Assembly (NCBI GenBank): GCA_024277375.1
Contig: JAJRVD010000045.1
Coordinates: 1 to 45,555, forward strand
Length of the DNA stretch: 45,555 nucleotides
Reading direction: 5' to 3'
Origin: Candidatus Omnitrophota bacterium
GTDB taxonomy: Bacteria > Omnitrophota > Gorgyraeia > Tantalellales > Tantalellaceae
Positions 26,365 through 35,279 of this stretch are shown here, one piece after another; within the stretch, counting starts at the first letter, position 1; each line of letters begins with the position of its first letter. The notes beneath the pieces were generated by a model, which was given only the letters and a program-made list of their open reading frames with translations, was not told where the DNA came from and did not search any database. Position numbers and translations under genes: made by a program.

Positions 26365-27897
26365 TTACTTCAATATGGAATGTATGAACTCAAGGAGTTC
26401 GTATTTTTCAACCGAACTTTTGTTGCCGACAATTTGAACGGCCAAAGCTCCGACAGCGTTGCCGATGAAGGATGCAACTTCCATAGGCACCCCTGTCGTT
26501 ACACATGGAGCGGTATATGCAAAAAATGCGTCACCAGCTCCAACAGTATCAACTACTTTCGAGGAAAAAATTGGGGTTCTGCAAGCATCCCGATTATCAT
26601 TTAGCGCTATAGATCCTTTTTTTCCAAGTGTGACGATCAGATTTTTTGCGTCCAGATTTTCTAAAAGTTTTTTGGCAACAGTTTCTATTTCTGTTGTTTT
26701 TTCCTGAGTGGCAAGCCTGACCTCCGGTTCATCAAGGCATAGAAAAGTAGCAGAATTGTATTTCGTGATTAGGTTGAAGCCTCTATTGGCTCCGTTTGTC
26801 TGAGTGTTGACTGCTAGCGTTTTACTGATTTTTTCAAGTGTATTGATTATCTTTTTTGAAATCAGGCCATGCCCAAAGTCCGAGACGAGTAGTAAATCGA
26901 AATCAGGAACAGCGGATTCAAGATATTCGATTATTATATCCTCATCGCTTTCGCATATATTGTCTCCATTGAGGTAGTTTATTTCAAATAGCTTTTGATT
27001 GAGATATTGATTTATGTACCTTTTTTTCACTATGGTTGGTCCGTCATTCCGATAGAAAAAATGTGGCGAAACGTTTGGTTTTAAATTGTTCCGAATAAAC
27101 TCTTCCTGTGAGTTCTTCTTGCCTAGAAGAGAAACCAATTGCACACTATCGCATAAGCTTGCGATATGGTTGGCTACCGCAAAGGCTCCGCCATTAAACA
27201 CTTCGTGGTCTAAAGCCTTGTTTACCACAAGATGTGCTTTGGCTGATTTACCCATCGATTCGCAGTAGTGATATTCGTCAAGAATGCCGTCTCCTATTAG
27301 CAGGACTTTCAGATCGCTAAGATTATTAAGGGTCTCTGAAATATTTTGGAAAGAATATTTGTTTTTAAAGTTTTCCAGATAATTTCTGGTTTCATCAGGG
27401 TAAATATTCATGAAGCTATTAACAAAAGTAGAGGAGCTGAATGAAAAGCCTTCTGTTTCATGAATTTTTGCTTTGCTTTGATTGAGTTCTTTTTCTATAT
27501 TACCTATCTTTTCGTCAATTTTCTGTTCGCGTTCTTTGTGTGTTTTGCCTTTTGCAAAAACATCAGGGTTAAGAGCCTTAACGCATTCGAAAGGTGTTTC
27601 ATCATTAACGATGCTTACAAAGTCGACCTGCTGTAATGATGCAAGGTTTTCGGCGCGCAAGGCATCGGGAAAAACTGGCCTCCCAGGCCCTCTACGTACA
27701 TCTACATCTCTTATGACAGTGGCGACAAGGATGTCTCCCTCACTTCTTGCTGAATTCAAATGCTTGATGTGTCCAGGGTGGATGAGGTCGAAGACTCCAT
27801 GAGTTTGAACAACTGTTTTTCCCTCTTTCTGTAGAGTTCTTATTTTCTCAGTAAGGTTGCTAAAAGGGATGATTTTGCTTTTGATACTTTCTTCCAT
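26365..27897 (-). CDS. Bifunctional HldE-like protein in reversed order: N-terminal nucleotidyltransferase, C-terminal PfkB sugar kinase
   Basis: N-terminus VVQTHGVFDLIHPGHIKHLNSARSEGD (HxGH nucleotidyltransferase); C-terminus VLLIGDGILDEYHY...FNGGAFAVANHIA...KVVDTVGAGDAFFAY (PfkB kinase). Confidence 0.88.
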   Translation of the reverse strand: MEESIKSKIIPFSNLTEKIRTLQKEGKTVVQTHGVFDLIHPGHIKHLNSARSEGDILVATVIRDVDVRRGPGRPVFPDALRAENLASLQQVDFVSIVNDETPFECVKALNPDVFAKGKTHKEREQKIDEKIGNIEKELNQSKAKIHETEGFSFSSSTFVNSFMNIYPDETRNYLENFKNKYSFQNISETLNNLSDLKVLLIGDGILDEYHYCESMGKSAKAHLVVNKALDHEVFNGGAFAVANHIASLCDSVQLVSLLGKKNSQEEFIRNNLKPNVSPHFFYRNDGPTIVKKRYINQYLNQKLFEINYLNGDNICESDEDIIIEYLESAVPDFDLLLVSDFGHGLISKKIINTLEKISKTLAVNTQTNGANRGFNLITKYNSATFLCLDEPEVRLATQEKTTEIETVAKKLLENLDAKNLIVTLGKKGSIALNDNRDACRTPIFSSKVVDTVGAGDAFFAYTAPCVTTGVPMEVASFIGNAVGALAVQIVGNKSSVEKYELLEFIHSILK

Positions 27898-27907
27898 TCT
27901 GCTAACG

Positions 27908-28381
27908 TTATCTTAGATATTTGTTGATGAGTTCTGTAGATGAAAAAACGATTTCGTGTGTAACCTTCATTTCAGCCCCGATATCATCTAGGATATCAAA
28001 CTCTTTTTGTATTTTACCTGTTTTGTCTTTTAGCTTTTCAAATTCCTGCCCTTTAACGTAGTAGTCCGGTTTTAAGAGGCGAAGAGTTTCTTCAGCTGTT
28101 GGCCATTTGTTTATTGAAACATAGTCGACGCATTCCAAAGCTGCAATGGATTCGGCCCTTAGATTTTGATTGTATGCTGGTCTGCCGGGGCCTTTGTCGA
28201 CATATTCATCGGGGGTAAGAGTTACTACTAGAACATCTCCCATAAGTTTTGCCGCCTGAAAGTGTTTGATGTGGCCCGGGTGCATAAGGTCAAAGCATCC
28301 GTGGCAATGGACTACTTTTTTGCCAGCGCCCTTAAGGCTTCTAATTTCTTGAGACAGTTCTTCTATTTCTTTAATTTTCAT
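27908..28381 (-). CDS. Stand-alone RfaE domain II-like nucleotidyltransferase
   Basis: VVHCHGCFDLMHPGHIKHFQAAKLMGDVLVV..KGPGRPAYNQNLRAESIAALECVDYVSI. Confidence 0.87.
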   Translation of the reverse strand: MKIKEIEELSQEIRSLKGAGKKVVHCHGCFDLMHPGHIKHFQAAKLMGDVLVVTLTPDEYVDKGPGRPAYNQNLRAESIAALECVDYVSINKWPTAEETLRLLKPDYYVKGQEFEKLKDKTGKIQKEFDILDDIGAEMKVTHEIVFSSTELINKYLR

Positions 28382-28567
28382 CTACAAAATATGATGTAGT
28401 TTCTTTACTTATCGTAGAGCTACCCAGTCCCTGAAAGTTATTGAACAAACAAGGGCTTGTAGCACGAATTGCATAAGAATACCGCTTAATTTTAGTGGTT
28501 TGTATGGTAGACTCATCGGGTTATTCTATTCTAACACAGCTACTTTTAAACGTTTATTTTATGTGAA

Positions 28568-29575
28568 ATGAAAAAAATTATACTAGGTACCGCAATAGGC
28601 ACTCTGTTTCTCTATTTTTCACTGCGCGGTCTGGATATGAAAGGACTGAGTGACGGGTTATCCAGAGTTAAAATTGTTTATTTCATACCTATTGCGGTGA
28701 TTTTCTTCATTATCCCATATTTAAGATCTCTCAGGTGGGGTATTATAATTTCCCCCATCAAAAAGATAAGCCAGAAAGAACTTTTCCCAATAGCATGTAT
28801 AGGATTCATGGCAATTATTCTTGTTCCGATGAGGTTTGGCGAACTTATCAGGCCGTATCTATTAAAAGAAAAACTGAAGATACCGTTTAGTTCCGGTCTT
28901 GCTACAATATTTGTTGAAAGGATACTTGATGTCTTAATAATCCTTTTTATATTTATAGGAGTAATTATATTTTCGCCTTTGCCGGACTGGTTTGTTAAGT
29001 CTGGTTATACCCTCGCAGGCGGCTTTGTTGTGATGATGCTCTGCTTAACGGTTTTTTATTTAAAAACGGATGATTCTATAAGGTTCTTACAGCCGATAAT
29101 CAGGTCTTTCCCCCATGGATTAAAAGAAGCTATCAACGGGTTTATTTACAATCTTGCCGAAGGGGTCAAAGTTGTCGGCAATCCTAGAAGACTTTTAGCG
29201 GCGCTTGTTTTATCTATTTTAATATGGGGACTTAATGGAGCAGCACTTTATATTTTATTTTTCTCGCATTCGTTTGGCTTGCCGATTGTTGTTGCGTTTA
29301 TAGTGCTGGTAGCTCTTATTGCTGGCATTAGCATGCCAACAGCGCCGGGCATGCTGGGTAACTTTCAATATCCTATAATTGCAACTTTATCACTATTTGG
29401 AGTTCCTAAAGACGACGCATTTATTTTTTCCATGCTTTACTACATTATCGGTTTGGGTATCGCTGTGCTACTTGGAATGCTATTTCTACCCTCAATGAAT
29501 ATTTCCTTCAAAGATGCTTTTAAAAGTATGAAGAACTCCATGAACAATACAATGAGAGACGATGCTACCACATAG
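28568..29575 (+). CDS. Lysylphosphatidylglycerol synthase TM-region/YbhN-like flippase family membrane protein
   Basis: Multi-TM with RLRWG-like start (YLRSLRWGIIISPIKK), MRFGELIRPYLLKEKLKIPFSSGLATIFVERILDVL and PTAPGMLGNFQYP motifs. Confidence 0.85.
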   Translation: MKKIILGTAIGTLFLYFSLRGLDMKGLSDGLSRVKIVYFIPIAVIFFIIPYLRSLRWGIIISPIKKISQKELFPIACIGFMAIILVPMRFGELIRPYLLKEKLKIPFSSGLATIFVERILDVLIILFIFIGVIIFSPLPDWFVKSGYTLAGGFVVMMLCLTVFYLKTDDSIRFLQPIIRSFPHGLKEAINGFIYNLAEGVKVVGNPRRLLAALVLSILIWGLNGAALYILFFSHSFGLPIVVAFIVLVALIAGISMPTAPGMLGNFQYPIIATLSLFGVPKDDAFIFSMLYYIIGLGIAVLLGMLFLPSMNISFKDAFKSMKNSMNNTMRDDATT

Positions 29576-29599
29576 CCTATATTTTTCTAAAGTCAAATA

Positions 29600-31678
29600 A
29601 TGAAACTATCATGTTTGAGTAGCCTAAAAAACGAAAACAGACCGTTACTATTCATAGCAGGGCTTTCTCTTATATGCTGGGTTAGGATCTTGGGGATGGA
29701 AGGGTACTGGGCTGATGATATGGCCTGGGTTTGGCACCATTTCTACTCCTCAAGTTACGAAGAACTAACGCAACCGTTTCGGTGGTTGCGCCATTTGCTT
29801 TCCGGCTTGATGTTATCCGCTTACCTAAGCCTTATGGATATTTTTGGTCTGCATGTGTTTAAGATTTGGTGCATTATGAGGCTTTTGATTTTTACTGCAA
29901 ATGGGATTCTTGTTTATATAATCGCAAGATACCTTTTTAGGCCGGAATCTATCTTGCCACTTGCCATCTCTTTTGCATATATCGTATCGCCTTTGGTTAA
30001 CGATCTTTCTCTGGTTACATTTAACTATCATGTTTTTGTTTTTTTCTGCCTCCTTTCATATTGGTTTTCAATAAAGTCTGTTACTGCTGAAAGTTCGAAC
30101 GGTTTATTTCTAGCTTTGGCGATGGTTTCTATAGTAATTCCTATGGTTAGTCTTGAGAGTACGATCATTCTTGATGGCGTTCGGCCTATAATCTTTATGG
30201 TCATTTTCATGAAAAATAATGGTTATCGCTTTGGAAAGGCGCTGAAAAAAAGTTTGATCAGCTGGGTACCATTTCTTCTAATTGGTACGGCAGTAGTGGT
30301 GGATACGATTCTCAGGCCACAGTATGGTCCTTATGCTGGTCTTTACTCTTCATGGTCGCTAGATGTCGTATTGTTGAAGACTATATTTATCCGTTACATA
30401 AGATCGTTTGAATATGCCTTGTACGGCATTTACGAGTTAACAGTTCGGTTTGCTCTGCTTGAAAGACTGAGTTTTGTTAATATCGTTTTTGCGCTTGGGG
30501 CGGCTTATTTTTCTTATCGCTACTTGTTTCATAAAAGCATGGAAGGTGAGGATGCAGAAAGACCTTTAAACCTGAAGGAAGCGAAATGGGCAATGGCATT
30601 TGGTTTTTTGACTCTCTTTCTTGGAATTTTTATTTATGCCGTAGCAAGAGAGCACCTTATGTATGGTGTAAATAGCCGACATGCTATTTTAGCAAGTATC
30701 GGAGCGTCAATCTTTTTGCCATCGATGATATTTTATTTTGCTCTTAAGATAAGGTTGAAGCTGAAGCAGACAAAACTTTTATTTGCTGTCCTGATTTTTT
30801 TGGGCACTCTTCAATGCAATTTTTCTATTTTATCCCACGACAAAATGTGGGAATATCAGCAATCTATCTGGTGGCAGCTTGCGTGGCGTGCGCCAGATAT
30901 CCAAGAGAATACATTGATGGTGATTGATATGCCATGGGAGGAATCGCCGACAGGGTCAAGCTACGATTTGCCAGCTTTCATTAACTTTGCATATGCCGAC
31001 TCTAAGGACAATCTTAAAAGCCATTTTGCGATGTCTACGCTTAACGCATTTAGGAAGCAGAATGGCTTCGGATACTATGAAAACCATAAAAAGGAACTGC
31101 ATGAGATAACAATATATTCTGGGAAAATTAGTTATTACCCGCAAAACCTCCTTGTTGCCCAGCTTAATCCAGACGGATTACTTTTGTTTGACGATGAGAT
31201 AAGAGGTCGCCCGTGGGATTTTAAAAAGGAAGTAAGTTTTTTAATAAGTAGGGCTACGAAAGACCGGATAGTCTATACGGCGGATAACCAAAAATTTCCA
31301 TACCGGTGGGTTCTTGGTTCTGAGCCTGAGCATGATTGGCGTTATTTTTTTCAAAAGGCTACTGCTTTGAATGAGGTGAAAAATTTTACAGGGGTTATCG
31401 AGCTTTATAAGCGTGCAGGTGGTTCTGGCGTTGATATGAAGGGAACCCGCCCCCAATATCTAGATCCATTCATATTGGCTTTTTACCTTACCGGAGAGTT
31501 AGAGACCGCTAATGAGCTTTTGAAGATGTGGGCTGAATCTCGCAGAGAAAAAGTGTCTGGAGGGCATCTACTACTGGAGAAGGTTAAGCGTTTGCAGAAA
31601 AACTCCTCGCCTGCGGAGGAAATGTGGAAAGAAATGAAGAGGATATGGCCTACAGGCACTCGGCAAAATCGATTTTAA
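29600..31678 (+). CDS. Large multi-TM membrane protein, GT-C glycosyltransferase-like with soluble C-terminal region
   Basis: 692 aa; WADDMAWVWHHF (acidic pair in first loop, GT-C-like), about 11-12 TM helices, soluble alpha-helical C-terminal tail. Confidence 0.6.
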   Translation: MKLSCLSSLKNENRPLLFIAGLSLICWVRILGMEGYWADDMAWVWHHFYSSSYEELTQPFRWLRHLLSGLMLSAYLSLMDIFGLHVFKIWCIMRLLIFTANGILVYIIARYLFRPESILPLAISFAYIVSPLVNDLSLVTFNYHVFVFFCLLSYWFSIKSVTAESSNGLFLALAMVSIVIPMVSLESTIILDGVRPIIFMVIFMKNNGYRFGKALKKSLISWVPFLLIGTAVVVDTILRPQYGPYAGLYSSWSLDVVLLKTIFIRYIRSFEYALYGIYELTVRFALLERLSFVNIVFALGAAYFSYRYLFHKSMEGEDAERPLNLKEAKWAMAFGFLTLFLGIFIYAVAREHLMYGVNSRHAILASIGASIFLPSMIFYFALKIRLKLKQTKLLFAVLIFLGTLQCNFSILSHDKMWEYQQSIWWQLAWRAPDIQENTLMVIDMPWEESPTGSSYDLPAFINFAYADSKDNLKSHFAMSTLNAFRKQNGFGYYENHKKELHEITIYSGKISYYPQNLLVAQLNPDGLLLFDDEIRGRPWDFKKEVSFLISRATKDRIVYTADNQKFPYRWVLGSEPEHDWRYFFQKATALNEVKNFTGVIELYKRAGGSGVDMKGTRPQYLDPFILAFYLTGELETANELLKMWAESRREKVSGGHLLLEKVKRLQKNSSPAEEMWKEMKRIWPTGTRQNRF

Positions 31679-31757
31679 TAGATTCTTTGCAATCTGTTGA
31701 AAAGTTGATGCCTGATCGTTGGTGTTCTTTGGTTATGTAGGTTATATTTAGTTAGTT

Positions 31758-32666
31758 TTGTTTTTGAATACGATGGAGAATTTGATGCAGGGTAATCGCT
31801 TTCCGACTGTAATTGCAGAAATCGGTTGCAATCATAAGGGTGAGATGAAAATTGCCCGTGAAATGATCAAAATTGCTGCACAATTTTGTAAAGCGGATTT
31901 CGTTAAATTCCAGAAGCGGAACCCGAAAGAGCTTTTAACAGAGGTCGAATATAATGCACCGCATCCCAACGAGTATCACTCCTATGGTGATAGCTATGGC
32001 GAACATCGAGAATTTCTGGAATTTTCTATTGACCAGCATAAACAACTGAAGGATTGGTGTGAAGAATGGAAGATTGGCTATTCCGCTTCGGTATGGGACA
32101 TTACCTCCGCCACTGAAATGATTTCTCTTGAGCCAGAGCATGTCAAGGTTCCATCCGCTACAAACCTGAACTTCAAACTTCTTGGTCTGCTTTGCGATAG
32201 TTATGGCGGTGATATCCATATTTCATTTGGGATGACGAGCAGAAAGGAAGAGGAAGATATAGTAGGTTTTTTAAAAAAGAGAGGACGGAATAAAGATCTC
32301 GTTATCTACAGCTGTACATCCGGGTACCCTGTGGCGTTTGAGGATATTTGTCTTCTTGAGATAAGCAGGATAAGAGAAACTTTTGGCAATGATGTTAAGG
32401 CGATAGGGTTTTCCGGCCATCATCTTGGTATTGCGGCCGATGTAGGAGCGATTACCCTTGGAGCCGAAGTTGTTGAGCGGCACTTTACCTTAGACAGGAC
32501 ATGGAAGGGGACTGATCATTCTGCAAGCCTTGAACCTGATGGCATGAGGAGACTTGCAAGGGATGTTAGAAATGTTAAAAAGGCTCTTACCTGTAAAAGT
32601 GAGGAAATACTTCCTGTCGAAAAAGTTCAAAGAGAAAAGCTGAAACGGAGCCGCGAGGAAAACTAG
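31758..32666 (+). CDS. Second NeuB-family sialate/nonulosonate synthase, short form lacking the SAF domain
   Basis: VIAEIGCNHKGEMKIAREMIKIAAQFCKADFVKFQKR, VKVPSATN, GFSGHHLGIAADVGAITLGAEVVERHFTLDRTWKGTDHSASLEPDGM; ends soon after the barrel. Confidence 0.87.
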   Translation: MFLNTMENLMQGNRFPTVIAEIGCNHKGEMKIAREMIKIAAQFCKADFVKFQKRNPKELLTEVEYNAPHPNEYHSYGDSYGEHREFLEFSIDQHKQLKDWCEEWKIGYSASVWDITSATEMISLEPEHVKVPSATNLNFKLLGLLCDSYGGDIHISFGMTSRKEEEDIVGFLKKRGRNKDLVIYSCTSGYPVAFEDICLLEISRIRETFGNDVKAIGFSGHHLGIAADVGAITLGAEVVERHFTLDRTWKGTDHSASLEPDGMRRLARDVRNVKKALTCKSEEILPVEKVQREKLKRSREEN

Positions 32667-33833
32667 ATGACTGTAAAGGTTATTTCGATTATTCCTGCAA
32701 GAGGAGGATCAAAAGGAATCGCCAAAAAAAATACCTACAACCTGCGTGGCATTCCTCTTATCGCCTATACGATAAAGGCTTCTCTCGAATCAGGCTGTAT
32801 AGATAGAACAATAGTTTCGACAGACGATGAAAAAATAGCTGAATTGTCGAGACGATACGGGGCTGAAGTTATAATGCGGCCCTCGGAACTTGCGCAGGAT
32901 GAATCGCCTACCGAGCCTGTGATAAGCCATATACTGGATGTTTTAGAAGAAGAGTCGTGCCTGCCGGAGACCATTTTTTTGCTTCAGCCGACATCTCCTT
33001 TGAGGGATAGCAACAATATAGCCGGAGCGTGCAAGCAATATATCGACGAAGGCGCCGATTCACTTTTAAGCGTTGCCCCTTCCCATGAGTTTCTATGGAA
33101 AGAGGGCGACAACGGGGCAGTTTCTATCAATTATGATTATGCAAATAGGCCGAGGCGACAGGATATGACCCAGTATGGAGAGAATGGCGCGATATATATC
33201 TTCGGGCGGGAAGGTTTTTTAAAAAACCAAAATAGGCTTTTTGGAAAAATTGCTATCTATAAGATGGAAGTAAGCCGGGCAATACAGATAGATGACCCTA
33301 TTGATATGATTGTTGTCAAGGCGAAGCTTGACCAAGACGCCCAACTTGCCGGTACCGATTTTTCAAAAATAAAGCTATTATTTACTGATGTTGATGGTGT
33401 GTTGACAGATGCCGGAATCTATTACGGTCAAGGTGGCGTTCGGATGAAGCGTTTCAATCTGCAAGATGGCATGGGGGTAGAGAGGCTTAGGGATGTTGGG
33501 ATTGAGACGGTTGTTATTACTCGTGAGGATTCTGCTATCGTCAAGGAGCGGTGCAAAAAGCTTAAAATTAAAGAGGCGCATGTCGGGATATGGGAGAAGC
33601 TTCCACTGATAAAGGCTATCGCCGAGCGTCTTGGCGTTCCCCTTGAGCATGCCTGTTATCTTGGAGACGATGTTAACGATCTTGAAGCTATGCGTGCGGT
33701 GGGCATTCCTGTCGCGGTATCTAATGCCAGGCCGGAAATAAAGAATATTGCAAGGTATGTCACTTCGGCGAGTGGGGGCGACGGAGCATTTAGAGAAGTT
33801 TCGGATCTTATCTGTAACTCGGTTAAAAAGTAG
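32667..33833 (+). CDS. Fused CMP-sialate-type cytidylyltransferase (NeuA) and HAD phosphatase (KdsC/YrbI-like)
   Basis: N-terminus IIPARGGSKGIAKKNTYNLRGIPLI..STDDEKIAELSRRYGAEVI..LLQPTSPLR; C-terminus LLFTDVDGVLTDAGIYYG..FNLQDGMGVERL..YLGDDVNDLEAMRAVGIPVAVSNARPEIK. Confidence 0.92.
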   Translation: MTVKVISIIPARGGSKGIAKKNTYNLRGIPLIAYTIKASLESGCIDRTIVSTDDEKIAELSRRYGAEVIMRPSELAQDESPTEPVISHILDVLEEESCLPETIFLLQPTSPLRDSNNIAGACKQYIDEGADSLLSVAPSHEFLWKEGDNGAVSINYDYANRPRRQDMTQYGENGAIYIFGREGFLKNQNRLFGKIAIYKMEVSRAIQIDDPIDMIVVKAKLDQDAQLAGTDFSKIKLLFTDVDGVLTDAGIYYGQGGVRMKRFNLQDGMGVERLRDVGIETVVITREDSAIVKERCKKLKIKEAHVGIWEKLPLIKAIAERLGVPLEHACYLGDDVNDLEAMRAVGIPVAVSNARPEIKNIARYVTSASGGDGAFREVSDLICNSVKK

Positions 33834-33839
33834 GTTTAA

Positions 33840-35243
33840 ATGCGACAGTTCGACCTTCTAATTTCAGTACTGACTCTTCCAGAAGTCAGCTATCTTGAGC
33901 CAATGGTCAGAAAGATGATTGATGGTGGAAATAAGATTGGCTTCATGCTTTTTCATGAGGCTGGCGCGGAGATACTGGAGAAACATCGGATTCCATATTT
34001 CAATATGTTTGATGAAATTGAAAAATGTGATGAGAAAAATCCAACGCTTGCCGATATCGAACTCTTAAGGAGCGAGTTTGGGATAGTTAATTTTGCAGAT
34101 CTGTATGTACACGAAAAGATGGGCTACGGCAGACCGGATGAAGACAAGCTTGGGCAAAAAGTTTATGCTTATCTTAAAACCGTAGATAGAATCTTTTCTG
34201 AGAACGATGTGAGAAGCGTAATGCAGGAACTTGGCGGTTATACCCCGAACCACGCTGTTTATCATGCGGCGCGCAAGAATAGTATACCGCATATTTTTTA
34301 TGAGCCGGCTCCTTTTAAACGAAGGGTTGTTTTTAACAAAGATAGTTTTTTCTCGAATATGCCTGAAGATATACTGGCCAAAACTTCCTCAGATCAGACC
34401 AAAAGGGAAGTGAAAAAGTATTTGGGTGATTACTTGAAGGAGCAAAGCGTGCTTAAACCTTTTAAAGACGCTCATAGGTATAAAGACCAAAGCATATCCA
34501 AAATATTCAACATGGATAATGCCGGCAGGTTGTTGAGAAAACTTAAGCATAAGTATCTTGAAAAAAAGCGTGAAGAATACAACGAAATAGGATTTGTGAT
34601 AAAGGATGCCTTTAAGAGGTATTTTAGGCGGAAGCTCATATCTTCAAAGTATGAAACGCCAGACTATTCCGAGAAGTATGTCTATTTCCCTTTTCATGTT
34701 CCATATGATGTTCAGCTCTCCAGCAGGAGTAGGCTGTTTTATAATCAGGAAGGGTTTGTAGAGTATCTTTGCCGGAGCATTCCGCATGGCTGGAAGGTTT
34801 GTGTTAAGGAACACCCGACATGTATCGGTGGTCACTCATATTCTGTTTTAAGGAAAACGCTGGAGTTGCACAAAAATCTTACGCTTGTGCATCCGGGAGT
34901 TAATTCTTTTGACCTAATTAAGAATTCTGAAATAGTCGCTACTGTTAATTCGAAAGTAGGTTTCGAAGCTCTGATGCAAGGCAAGAAGGTTCTTGTGGTT
35001 GGCGATGTTTTTTATAAGGGCAAGGGAGTTACTTTCGATTGCGATAATCTTGTTAGCTTACCAGAGGTGATACGAAAGGCGGCTGATTCGTCCCCTCCTG
35101 AGATGGAAAGGATTATGGACATTTTAGGAAAAGCGTGGGAATGGAGTCGTCCCGCCGAACTTTTCCTACTTGAAGATGATAACATGAAGGTGTCTGCTGA
35201 AACTTTTTACAGCTACCTAAAAAACTCAGGAATACTTAAATAG
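33840..35243 (+). CDS. Capsule polysaccharide biosynthesis (KpsC/KpsS-like) glycosyltransferase candidate
   Basis: 467 aa; KYVYFPFHVPYDVQLSSRS..VKEHPTCIGGHS..NSKVGFEALMQGKKVLVVGDVFY pattern of capsule biosynthesis transferases. Confidence 0.75.
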   Translation: MRQFDLLISVLTLPEVSYLEPMVRKMIDGGNKIGFMLFHEAGAEILEKHRIPYFNMFDEIEKCDEKNPTLADIELLRSEFGIVNFADLYVHEKMGYGRPDEDKLGQKVYAYLKTVDRIFSENDVRSVMQELGGYTPNHAVYHAARKNSIPHIFYEPAPFKRRVVFNKDSFFSNMPEDILAKTSSDQTKREVKKYLGDYLKEQSVLKPFKDAHRYKDQSISKIFNMDNAGRLLRKLKHKYLEKKREEYNEIGFVIKDAFKRYFRRKLISSKYETPDYSEKYVYFPFHVPYDVQLSSRSRLFYNQEGFVEYLCRSIPHGWKVCVKEHPTCIGGHSYSVLRKTLELHKNLTLVHPGVNSFDLIKNSEIVATVNSKVGFEALMQGKKVLVVGDVFYKGKGVTFDCDNLVSLPEVIRKAADSSPPEMERIMDILGKAWEWSRPAELFLLEDDNMKVSAETFYSYLKNSGILK

Positions 35244-35279
35244 GCTACATCGTCTGAATAATGGAAAAATATTCTTGAA

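Noticed and set aside
26365-28381. Possible phosphonate pathway (cytidylyltransferase near a TPP decarboxylase)
   Set aside because: No PEP mutase-like gene in the window and the nucleotidyltransferases are of HldE type.
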